This document shows positions 1 to 8,275 of a stretch of DNA of 64,000 nucleotides, piece by piece; the first letter of the stretch is position 1, and each line of letters opens with the position of its first letter. A program made the translations under genes and the position numbers. Under the pieces are notes generated by a model that was not told where the DNA came from, ran no database searches, and was given only the letters and a program-made list of their open reading frames with translations. Source of the stretch: Luteibacter mycovicinus (lineage in GTDB: Bacteria > Pseudomonadota > Gammaproteobacteria > Xanthomonadales > Rhodanobacteraceae); NCBI RefSeq assembly GCF_000745235.1, contig NZ_JQNL01000001.1, forward strand, positions 1,798,001 through 1,862,000, in the 5' to 3' direction.

Positions 1-947
1 CGGTCGCGGAAATGCCCCGTGAAGCCCAGCGATTCAAAATCGAACACGACCGATTCGCGGTCGAGAATACGCATGACCACCGACTCGCCAAAGCTGGTCG
101 GCACCGTGGAGACGCGAAGGTCGAGCTCCTTGCCCTGCACGCGGAGCTGAATACGACCATCCTGCGGCAGGCGACGCTCGGCGATGTTGAGCCGCGCCAT
201 GATCTTTACACGGGATATGACAGCCGCCGTCGAACTGGACGGCGGCGCTTCGACCTCGTGCAGCACGCCATCGATGCGATAGCGCACCTTCAGGCGGTTC
301 TCGAACGGCTCGATGTGCACGTCCGATGCGCGCTGCTCGACCGCACGCTGAAGAATCAGGTTGACCAGGCGGATGACCGGCGCTTCGGAAGCGAGATCGC
401 GCAGGTGCTCGACATCGTCTTCGACCGCCGCGGTGCCGTCGAGGCTTTCGACGATGCTGCCCATGGCGGAACGACCCTGGCCGTAATAACGCTCGATCAG
501 ATCGTCGATTTCCGAGCGCAGGCCCACGCGCAACCGGACCTCACGGCCCGTCGCCAGGCGCACCGCCTGCAGCGGGTAAGGATCGGCGGGGTCGGCCACG
601 AGCAGGCCGAGGCCTTCGTCGCCCTCGCGCACCGGCACGACATGATATTGCTTGAGAAATCTTACGGAGAGTTCGACGTCGGCCGGCGGCAGCTCGGGAG
701 CATCCTTGGCGGCGAGCAGGTCCAGCCGCAGCAGATCGGCCCAGGCGTCGGCAAGATCGCGCTCGGAGACCAGGCCAAGCCGCGCCATGAGCGAGGTCAG
801 CGTGCCATCCGGGGTCTCATCGTGCAGGCGGCGCGCCCGCGCGAGATCGGTGTCCTTCAGGCGGCCGTGCGCGACCAGATGCGCGCAAACCTGGGCTTCG
901 CCGGGTTCCCCGGTGAGCATGTCCTTATATTCGGTCATCGCAGACAT
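1..947 (-). CDS. gspE: Type II secretion system ATPase GspE/XpsE (3' part cut by window edge)
   Basis: Cytoplasmic hexameric ATPase that powers pseudopilus assembly in type II secretion of folded exoproteins. About 315 N-terminal codons are visible. They cover the N1 domain, which docks on GspL, then the start of the ATPase N2 domain with the family signatures ASDVHIEPF, RIDGVLHEV and RRLPQDGRI near residues 210-290. The Walker motifs lie beyond the window. The ATG at 945-947 is chosen because GGAG lies 5 bases upstream on the coding strand; a second in-frame ATG is three codons in. PilB and MshE are related, but the LNIAERRLPQDGRI style and the N-domain fit the GspE branch better. The proteases and adhesin next door suggest an export-oriented region. 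Confidence 0.9.
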   Translation of the reverse strand, partial: MSAMTEYKDMLTGEPGEAQVCAHLVAHGRLKDTDLARARRLHDETPDGTLTSLMARLGLVSERDLADAWADLLRLDLLAAKDAPELPPADVELSVRFLKQYHVVPVREGDEGLGLLVADPADPYPLQAVRLATGREVRLRVGLRSEIDDLIERYYGQGRSAMGSIVESLDGTAAVEDDVEHLRDLASEAPVIRLVNLILQRAVEQRASDVHIEPFENRLKVRYRIDGVLHEVEAPPSSSTAAVISRVKIMARLNIAERRLPQDGRIQLRVQGKELDLRVSTVPTSFGESVVMRILDRESVVFDFESLGFTGHFRD

Positions 948-1080
948 GCCAACTCCACACGGTCCGTAGGTTACGTCTTGCCAGGCGGTCGTTCCTGACC
1001 GCGCGGGCCGCTATTGGTAGCACAGACCGTGTGTCGGGGGCGACCGGGAAACCTCCGATTCGCGACAGGGCTCAACAAGC

Positions 1081-1106
1081 GAAAGCCGGCGTTGCCGCCG
1101 GCTTTC
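1081..1106 (-). terminator. Hairpin downstream of adhesin gene
   Basis: Perfect 10-bp inverted repeat (GAAAGCCGGC / GCCGGCTTTC) with a 6-base loop, about 40 bases past the adhesin stop. It ends in TTTC on the minus strand, so it is probably part of the terminator, but there is no long T tract. Confidence 0.55.
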
Positions 1107-1114
1107 AAGGACTT

Positions 1115-1137
1115 GGCGGCGCCGTGTAGGCGCCGCC
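1115..1137 (-). terminator. Second hairpin immediately after adhesin stop
   Basis: Perfect 9-bp stem GGCGGCGCC / GGCGCCGCC with a 5-base loop, 8 bases beyond the adhesin stop codon. It is the first of two stacked stem-loops that probably end or stabilise the 7-kb adhesin transcript. Confidence 0.5.
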
Positions 1138-1145
1138 GGGCGTAA

Positions 1146-4100
1146 TTACCAGCCCACGCCTACACCCACGCCACCCGACGACTCGCCTCCGCTGATCGAT
1201 GCGCCGAAGGTCAGGCTGGCACGGGGCGACAGGGCGCGCGAGTAGCCGACTGACAGGGCTCCCTGCCCCTTGTAGCCGCCGACGCCCACACCCATGCGGT
1301 TGTCACCGCTGACCCCCTGCGTGCTGAAGGCCATCTGCGACATCGCCGCGCCCATCGCGCCCACCTTGTTCAGGCGGTCGTTGAGGTTGCTGAAGCGACG
1401 GTCCACCGTACGCTTGTAGTCATCGAAGGCGCCGCCGCTGACCACATCGCCGAACTTCTGGTCGGTGTAGGCCTTGGCGCTGCTCAGCGTCGTCGCGTCG
1501 CCCTGATCGGCGTACGACTTGGCGGTGGCAACGGCCTGATCGACCTGGCCGAGATTGGCGGCGTCGGTGGGTGCCGTTCCAGTCGCGACGTTCGTCACGC
1601 GACGCTCCGCGCCCGCGCTGCCGACCGATACGGTATTGGCCTGATCGGCGACCGAATTCGCACCCAGCGCCACGCTGTTCGTCGCGGCCGCCGTCACGGT
1701 GGCTCCCGTACCCACGGCGGTGCCGTTCTCGGCGCCGACGCTGGCATTGGTACCCACCGCGAGATCGGTAGGATCCTTGGCGTAGCTACCCGCGCCGATG
1801 GCGGTGCCGTTACCGGTGCCGTCGACGACGGCGGCGGCGACCGCGGGCGCGGCGGCAACTACCGGCGCGGCGGCCACCGGCGCGGCAACCACGGCATCGG
1901 CCGTGACCGGTGCGGACGCGCCGACCACCGTCGGCGATATCACCGAATTGCGCCGCACGGGCGTCCCGCCCGGAATCGTGGATCCACCCGACTTCGACTC
2001 GAGCTGACCGACCCGCGTATCGAGGGACGACAACGCCCCGTCCAGCGCACCGACCGCATCGCCGACCGTCCCGTACGAGCTTCCCTGCACCCGGTAGACC
2101 GGGCCGACGAATCCGCTCGCGCCCATCGTCGCGCCGCCGCCGAGCGCCATCGCCACGGCGTTACCCGCCGCGTTCGAGGTGCCCGAGAAGGCGCTCGAGA
2201 GTGCCGTGTTCAGCTGCCCCAGGTTCACCGCATCGGTGGTCTGCGTACCCGCCGCCACGTTGGTGATCTGCCGGTTGCCCGACGCGCTGCCCACCGACAC
2301 GGTGTTCGCGCGGGTCGCCACCGATCCCGCACCGAGGGCGACGGAATTCACCCCGAGGGCGCGAGCGCTGTCACCGATCGCCGTGGCGCTGGCCGCACCG
2401 GCGTTGGCGGAAGCACCGATCGCCGTCGCCGAGGTCTTGCTGGCCGTGGCGAACGCACCCTGCGCCGTCGACAGATCGCCGCTGGCGCTGCTTCCCGCAC
2501 CGGTGGCCGTGGCATAGGCGCCCGTCGCACTGGCGTCGTCGGAGCCATCGCCGGCACCCGTGGCGGACACGTAGTGCGCCGCGGAGCTCACGCTGTCCGC
2601 AAGGTCCGTCAGCTGCTGGACGTTCGCCGCGTCCGTGCCCTGCGTGCCCGCGGCGACGTTGGTGACCTGACGCTCGCTGCCGCGCGCGCCCACGGACACC
2701 GTGTTGGCGCGGTCGGCATTGGCGTTGGAACCGAGCGCCACGCTGTTGGCCGTCGTGGCCGTCGAGCCGTTGCCAATGGCGACGGCGTTGGTGGCCGGCG
2801 TCGTGACGAGACTGTTGGCGCCGAGGGCGACACTGCCTGCGCCGCGCGCCGTGGAGAAGTCGCCCACGGAAACGCTGCTCGCACCCGAGGCCCAGCTGTT
2901 GATGCCCAGTGCCGTCGCGTTGTCGCCCGGCGCATACGCGAAGTAGCCGAGTGCCGTGCTCCCGACGCCTTCCGCCGCCGCGACACCACCGAGGGCCGTC
3001 GCATAATCCGCCGTCGCCTGCGCCCCCGCACCGAAGGCGGCCGCGCTGTCACCCGTGGCACCGGTGTAGATGAGGCCGAAGCCCGCCAGGTTGCTCGGGC
3101 CACCCACGGCGACCGAGCCCGCGCCAGACGCCGTGGTCGACGTACCGACCGCCGTCGAGTAGTCGCCGGTGGCATTGGCGACCGCACCCAGTGCCGTCGA
3201 CTGCGCGCCGCTGGCGTAAGCGCCGACACCGGCCGATGTCGCGGCGAAACCGCTCGCCTGCGAGCTCGCACCTACCGCGGTACCGCCGACGCCGGCACTC
3301 GTCGCACCGGTATCGACCGGATTGCCGTTGGCATCGGAGATCAGCGCGTTGCCGTCTTCATCGATGGCATTGCCACCCACCGCGACGCTTCCCGCGCCGG
3401 TTGCCTGCGCGCCGGCACCGAACGCCGCGGCGTTCTTGCCACTGGCGACGCTCCCATACCCGTTGGCCGTAGCGAAGTCGTTCGCGGCAACCGCACCCGC
3501 ACCGGTCGCCGTCGCTCCCGTACCGGCCGCGAAGGCGCCCGAGCCGGACGCGCTGGCGTAGTCACCGACCGCCTGCGCATCGTCGCTGCCATCGCCCGCA
3601 CCATTGGCGCGGAAGTAATGGCTCGCATCGCTGGTCGCGCTCGACACGGCATCCAGCTGACCCTTGTTCACCGCGTCCGTCGCTTCGGTACCCGCGGCGA
3701 CGTTGGTGATCTGCCGCTCGCTGCCGACATCGCCCACCGAGACGGTATTCGCGCGGTCGGAATACGAGCTCGCACCGAGTGCGACCGAATTCGCCGCACC
3801 GGCGATGGCGGATTCGCCGATCGCCGTGCTGCTCACGCCATCCGCCCAGCTGTTCCAGCCCAGCGCGGTCGCGTAGTCCGCCGTCGCCCAGGCGCCCGCA
3901 CCGAAGGCGGAGGCACCCGTGCCCGCGGCCTGTGCCGGAATGAAGCCGAAGAAGGTGCTTCCGCCGACGGCGACGCTCTCGTCACCCGTGGCCTGCGCAC
4001 TTTCACCGACGGCGATGCTGCTGGCACCACTCGCCGCGCTTTGCGTGCCGACGGCTGTGGAGAGATCGCCTGTCGCGTTGGCCACCGCGCCAAGCGCCGT

Positions 4101-7100
4101 GGCCTGTGCACCGCTCGCGTACGCACCGACACCCAGCGACGAAGCCGCAAAGCCGCTGGCCTGCGCGCTGGCGCCGACCGCCGTTCCACCGACATCCGCG
4201 CTCGTGGCGCCCGTGTCGACAGGCACACCGCCGCTGGTGATCAGCGGATTGCCATCGGCATCGACCGCCACGCCGCCGACGGCGACGCTTCCGGGACCAT
4301 TCGCCTGCGAGCCCGCGCCGTAAGCCGCACTGTTCTGGCCGGTGGCGACGCTGCCGTAGCCCGTTGCCGTCGCATTTGTACCCGTCGCCACCGCACCGCT
4401 GCCGAACGCACTGGCACCGTCGGCCGCGGCGAATGCACCGGAACCTGCGGCGGTCGCGTAGTTACCCGAAGCCAGGGCATCATCCGATCCGTCGCCGATG
4501 CCGTTAGCCTTGAAGTAATGGCTCGCATCGCTGGTCGCACTGGATACCGCGTCCAGCTGTCCCTTGTTCACCGCGTCCGTCGCCTCGGTACCGGCCGCGA
4601 CGTTCGTGATCTGCCGTTCGCTGCCGACGTCACCCACCGACACGGAATTATCGCGATCGGCCGTTGAGCCTGCGCCCAGTGCGATGGAGTTCTCGCCCAA
4701 CGCCCATGCATTGGCGCCGAGGGCCGTTGCGTTGTTGCCGAGTGCCCAGCTATTCGTGCCGAGCGCGATCGCATTCTCAGCCTCGAGCCCGAACAGCCCG
4801 AAACCGGTTTCCGCGTACTGACCGATCGCGACACTGCCGACACCCGATGCGCTGGCACCGCCACCGACGGCCGTCGCACCGGCGCTGTACGCCGACGAAC
4901 CATAACCGTTCGCTACAGAGAGACTGCCATCGGCAAAGGACTGCGAACCGGTGGCGGTCGAGCCTGCGCCAGAGGCCTGAGCGAGGAAGCCGCTGGCCGT
5001 GGATTGCTCACCCTGCGCGAATGCCGCGGTGCCCAGTGCCGTCGCGTAAGCACCTTCGGCCTGCGCGCTGGCGCCAACGGCGGTGGCGGCGAGACCGGAG
5101 GCCGTTGCCGGACCGACGGCTTCGCCGGTCGCGTTGTAGGTAATCAACGGATTGCCGTCGGCATCGAGGGCTTGCGCACCGATCGCTGTCGCGCCGTTCG
5201 CCGAGGCCTGCGCGCCGGAACCGTAGGCCGAGCTGTTCTGACCCGATGCAACGGATCCATAGCCGCCGGCGGTGGCGAACGACGCGTTGGTGCTCGCCCC
5301 GCTGCCGATGGCCGACGATCCGATACCCTGCGCGATCGCGCCCTGACCGACCGCCGTCGTGTAGTCGCCGCTGGCGAAACTACCCGAGCCGACGCTCGAC
5401 GCACCCGTGCCGTCGGCAATCGCTCCATGGCCGTGTGCAAGCGATTCATCGCCGAACGCCGCGCTGCTCTCGCCGGTCGCGGTGGAACCCGTCCCGGATG
5501 CTTCCGCATTGGCGCCCGTAGCGGTCGAATTCTCGCCCGTCGCCGACGCGAGACCACCGACGGCTGTGGCGTTGTTCGCCGCCGCGTAGCTTCCGCTACC
5601 GATCGCGGATGCGAAGTCGCCCGTCGTCGTCGCCACCGCACCGACCGCCGTGGACTGCACACCACTGGCCAGCGACTGCGCACCGAGTGCGCTGGAACCG
5701 AGATCCTGCGCACTCGCGCTTTCACCGACCGCCGTGCTGCTTTCGGCGGCGGCGTACGTGTTCCAGCCCAGCGCCGTCGCGTAATCCGCCGTCGCCCAGG
5801 CACCGGCACCGAAGGCCGCCGCGCCCGTGCCCGTCGCCTGTGCCGGGATGAAGCCGAAGAAGGTACTGCCACCGACCGCGACACTCTCGTCGCCCGTGGC
5901 CTGCGCACTTTCACCCACCGCGACGCTGCTCGCGCCCGTCGCCGCGCTCTGCGTGCCGACCGCCGTGGAATAGTCGCCGGTGGCGTTGGCCACGGCGCCG
6001 AGGGCGAGACCCTGCGCGCCACTGGCATACGCACCCACGCCAAACGACGAGGCCGCGAAGCCACTTGCCTGGGCACTGGCACCGACCGCGGTGCCACCGA
6101 CACCGGCGCTGGTCGCACCCGTATCGACCGGCAGACCCGCGTTGGTGATCAACGGATTGCCGTCTTCGTCCACGGCCACACCACCCACGGCGACACTGCC
6201 CGGGCCATTCGCCTGCGAACCGGCACCGTAGGCCGCGCTATTCTGTCCCGTCGCCACGCTGCCATAGCCTGTCGCCGTGGCATTCGAACCCGTGGCTACA
6301 GCTCCGCTACCGAACGCGCTGGCACCGTCAGCACCGGCAAACGCACCGGCACCGGAAGCGGTCGCGTAGTTTCCGGTGGCGAGCGCGTCGTCCGACCCGT
6401 CACCATTGCCAGTCGCCTTGAAGTAGCGCGTCGCGTCGCTCACGGACGTGTCGAGCTGTGCCTTGTTCACCGCGTCGGTACCCTCGGTACCGGCCGCGAC
6501 GTTGGTGATCTGGCGCTCGCTGCCGACATCGCCGACGGAGACGGTGTTATCGCGATCCGCTGTCGAACCGGCGCCCAGCGCCACGGAATTTTCGCCCAGT
6601 GCCCACGCGTTGGCACCCAGCGCTGTCGCGTTGTTGCCGAGTGCCCAGCTGTTGGTACCGAGTGCTACCGCATTCTCGGCTTCGAGACCGAACAGGCCAA
6701 AACCCGTTTCGGCGTACTGACCGATCGCGACGCTTCCCGCACCGGAGGCGCTGGCACCGCCGCCGACGGCCGTCGCGCCCGCGCTGTATGCGGCCGAACC
6801 GTAGCCGGTCGCGACCGAGAGGTCGCCATCGGCGAAGGCCTGCGAACCGGTCGCAGTCGAACCGGCGCCGGACGCCTGGGCGAGGAAACCGCTCGCCGTC
6901 GACTGCTCGCCCTGAGCGAACGCGGCCGTACCCAGCGCGGTGGCGAATTCACCTTCCGCCTGTGCACTTGCACCGATGGCCGTGGAAGCGAGACCCGAGG
7001 CCGTTGCCGGACCCACCGCCTCACCGGTCGCGTTATAGGTGATCAGCGGTTTGCCGTCGGCGTCGAGCGCCTGGCCGCCGATGGCCGTGGCGCTGTTGGC

Positions 7101-8078
7101 CGATGCCTGCGCACCCGACCCGTAAGCGGAACTGTTCTGTCCCGCGGCGACCGAGCCGTAGCCCGTTGCCGTCGCGAACTGTCCGTTGGCGACGGCGCCC
7201 GCACCGGTCGCGCTCGCACCGGTGCCGTTAGCGAAGGCGCCGGAGCCCGACGCCGTCGCGTAATCGCCCGTCGCCTGCGCGTCGTCGCTGCCGTCACCGG
7301 CGCCGTTGGCCTTGTAGTAGTGCGCCGCGTCGCTGACGCTGTCGGCGAGCGCGGTCACATCGCCCTGCACGCCATCGACGCGCTTCGACAACGTGTCCAC
7401 GCGCTTCGATACACCGGTCACGGTCGTCGACACCTGGTCGAGCTGACCCTTGTTCACCGCGTCCGTCGCCTGCGTGCCCGCCGCGACATTGACCACTTGG
7501 CGTTCGGCGCCGGCGCGGCCGACCGAGACGGTATCGGCGCGGTTGGCAATGGAGTCGCTGCCGATCGCAACCGCGTTCTTCGCGATGGCGCGTGCGCCGC
7601 GGCCGATCGCCGTGCTCGATACGGAGGCGGCATTCGCGCCCTGTCCGATCGCCGTACTGTCCGCACCCGTCGCGCGCGTCCCCTGACCGATCGCCGATGA
7701 AAAATCACCGGTCGCCTGCGCGTCCTGTCCTACCGCCGAGCTGGAATGGCCACTCGCCTTCGCGTCAGTGCCGATGGCGATGCTGAAATCGCCCATGGCC
7801 TTCGCCGCCTGACCGCACGCAAAGGCGTCGTCGCCCTTCGCGCTCGGTGCCTTGCCCTGCAGACCGAAGAGGAAGCCACCGCATACCGTGCCGTTGTCTT
7901 TCGCCTGTACAGGCGCACTGGCCAGCGCCAGCATCACACCGGCCGCCAGCGGCAGTGCCGCCATGGCGGCGCGAAGGCGTCGGGAGGCGCCGCCCTTGCC
8001 GTTTGCCCGAGCCAGCTCCGATGCCACGACCAGAATGCCAAGCGATTTGTTCCAGACCTTGCTGTAGATGGTGTTCAT
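1146..8078 (-). CDS. Giant trimeric autotransporter adhesin (YadA-like, 2310 aa)
   Basis: Surface-anchored homotrimeric adhesin (type Vc secretion). The start MNTIYSKVWN is preferred over an upstream in-frame ATG at 8180 because GGAGGAAGG precedes it and it opens a classical extended signal peptide ending around ASAPVQA, residue 59. The passenger is dominated by YadA head repeats of the form AxAxGxxSxAxG. Seven neck/HIM motifs (ERQxTNVAAGTxxTDAVN) divide it, from about residue 190 to 2160, with short coiled coils between them. The last about 95 residues are a coiled coil plus the YadA anchor beta-barrel segment (FDDYKRTVDRRFSNL, then SVGYSRAL, then VGVGVGW). A 1.4-kb stretch is duplicated in the gene. 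An Ala/Val/Pro-rich linker sits near residues 2045-2090. The gene is monocistronic with terminator-like hairpins on both sides. The ligand is unknown. Confidence 0.95.
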   Translation of the reverse strand: MNTIYSKVWNKSLGILVVASELARANGKGGASRRLRAAMAALPLAAGVMLALASAPVQAKDNGTVCGGFLFGLQGKAPSAKGDDAFACGQAAKAMGDFSIAIGTDAKASGHSSSAVGQDAQATGDFSSAIGQGTRATGADSTAIGQGANAASVSSTAIGRGARAIAKNAVAIGSDSIANRADTVSVGRAGAERQVVNVAAGTQATDAVNKGQLDQVSTTVTGVSKRVDTLSKRVDGVQGDVTALADSVSDAAHYYKANGAGDGSDDAQATGDYATASGSGAFANGTGASATGAGAVANGQFATATGYGSVAAGQNSSAYGSGAQASANSATAIGGQALDADGKPLITYNATGEAVGPATASGLASTAIGASAQAEGEFATALGTAAFAQGEQSTASGFLAQASGAGSTATGSQAFADGDLSVATGYGSAAYSAGATAVGGGASASGAGSVAIGQYAETGFGLFGLEAENAVALGTNSWALGNNATALGANAWALGENSVALGAGSTADRDNTVSVGDVGSERQITNVAAGTEGTDAVNKAQLDTSVSDATRYFKATGNGDGSDDALATGNYATASGAGAFAGADGASAFGSGAVATGSNATATGYGSVATGQNSAAYGAGSQANGPGSVAVGGVAVDEDGNPLITNAGLPVDTGATSAGVGGTAVGASAQASGFAASSFGVGAYASGAQGLALGAVANATGDYSTAVGTQSAATGASSVAVGESAQATGDESVAVGGSTFFGFIPAQATGTGAAAFGAGAWATADYATALGWNTYAAAESSTAVGESASAQDLGSSALGAQSLASGVQSTAVGAVATTTGDFASAIGSGSYAAANNATAVGGLASATGENSTATGANAEASGTGSTATGESSAAFGDESLAHGHGAIADGTGASSVGSGSFASGDYTTAVGQGAIAQGIGSSAIGSGASTNASFATAGGYGSVASGQNSSAYGSGAQASANGATAIGAQALDADGNPLITYNATGEAVGPATASGLAATAVGASAQAEGAYATALGTAAFAQGEQSTASGFLAQASGAGSTATGSQSFADGSLSVANGYGSSAYSAGATAVGGGASASGVGSVAIGQYAETGFGLFGLEAENAIALGTNSWALGNNATALGANAWALGENSIALGAGSTADRDNSVSVGDVGSERQITNVAAGTEATDAVNKGQLDAVSSATSDASHYFKANGIGDGSDDALASGNYATAAGSGAFAAADGASAFGSGAVATGTNATATGYGSVATGQNSAAYGAGSQANGPGSVAVGGVAVDADGNPLITSGGVPVDTGATSADVGGTAVGASAQASGFAASSLGVGAYASGAQATALGAVANATGDLSTAVGTQSAASGASSIAVGESAQATGDESVAVGGSTFFGFIPAQAAGTGASAFGAGAWATADYATALGWNSWADGVSSTAIGESAIAGAANSVALGASSYSDRANTVSVGDVGSERQITNVAAGTEATDAVNKGQLDAVSSATSDASHYFRANGAGDGSDDAQAVGDYASASGSGAFAAGTGATATGAGAVAANDFATANGYGSVASGKNAAAFGAGAQATGAGSVAVGGNAIDEDGNALISDANGNPVDTGATSAGVGGTAVGASSQASGFAATSAGVGAYASGAQSTALGAVANATGDYSTAVGTSTTASGAGSVAVGGPSNLAGFGLIYTGATGDSAAAFGAGAQATADYATALGGVAAAEGVGSTALGYFAYAPGDNATALGINSWASGASSVSVGDFSTARGAGSVALGANSLVTTPATNAVAIGNGSTATTANSVALGSNANADRANTVSVGARGSERQVTNVAAGTQGTDAANVQQLTDLADSVSSAAHYVSATGAGDGSDDASATGAYATATGAGSSASGDLSTAQGAFATASKTSATAIGASANAGAASATAIGDSARALGVNSVALGAGSVATRANTVSVGSASGNRQITNVAAGTQTTDAVNLGQLNTALSSAFSGTSNAAGNAVAMALGGGATMGASGFVGPVYRVQGSSYGTVGDAVGALDGALSSLDTRVGQLESKSGGSTIPGGTPVRRNSVISPTVVGASAPVTADAVVAAPVAAAPVVAAAPAVAAAVVDGTGNGTAIGAGSYAKDPTDLAVGTNASVGAENGTAVGTGATVTAAATNSVALGANSVADQANTVSVGSAGAERRVTNVATGTAPTDAANLGQVDQAVATAKSYADQGDATTLSSAKAYTDQKFGDVVSGGAFDDYKRTVDRRFSNLNDRLNKVGAMGAAMSQMAFSTQGVSGDNRMGVGVGGYKGQGALSVGYSRALSPRASLTFGASISGGESSGGVGVGVGW
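3849..5266 (-). repeat. Adhesin internal repeat, copy 2
   Basis: About 1.42 kb of head-module coding sequence closely similar to 5757-7162. Matching landmarks are offset by 1.90-1.91 kb, for example the segment encoding GFGLFGLEAENA and that encoding STFFGFIPAQA. It includes one neck motif. Copies differ by scattered substitutions and in-frame indels of a few codons. Confidence 0.85.
5757..7162 (-). repeat. Adhesin internal repeat, copy 1
   Basis: Partner of 3849-5266, separated from it by about 490 bases of head-repeat sequence that is not duplicated. It encodes the same module order: head block with a LITYNATGEAVGPATASGL loop, neck motif, then a head block with a VDTGATSA loop. A third, partial relative of the second block lies around 3100-3460. 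Confidence 0.85.
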
Positions 8079-8182
8079 GTAACCTTCCTCCCAGATGTCC
8101 GCCATGAGCGATCGATGCGCGGGCGCGCTTTGCGCTGCCCGTCGCCTGTCCGTCGCGACCGCGGCGGACAAAGTGTCCATAA

Positions 8183-8209
8183 GGCCGGACGACGCGTCGT
8201 CGTCCGGCC
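8183..8209. terminator. Inverted repeat upstream of adhesin
   Basis: 11-bp perfect arms (GGCCGGACGAC / GTCGTCCGGCC) with a 5-base loop, in the gap between the metalloprotease stop and the adhesin start. It may be a terminator for the protease transcript or a 5' leader element of the adhesin mRNA; the sequence does not decide. Confidence 0.4.
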
Positions 8210-8239
8210 ATCCATACGTCTATTCGTCAATCCCCTGGA

Positions 8240-8267
8240 AACAGATCCCGGCATACCGGGATCTGTT
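8240..8267 (-). terminator. Terminator-like hairpin after metalloprotease
   Basis: Perfect 12-bp stem AACAGATCCCGG / CCGGGATCTGTT with a 4-base loop, just past the metalloprotease stop at 8276. The downstream side has no T run, only GTTT. Confidence 0.6.
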
Positions 8268-8275
8268 CCGTCGCG

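Noticed and set aside
2574..7700. Very long plus-strand ORFs (697 and 898 codons) opposite the adhesin gene
   Set aside because: They are antisense to a gene with an unmistakable domain structure and have Arg-rich shadow composition and no recognisable domains or ribosome sites.
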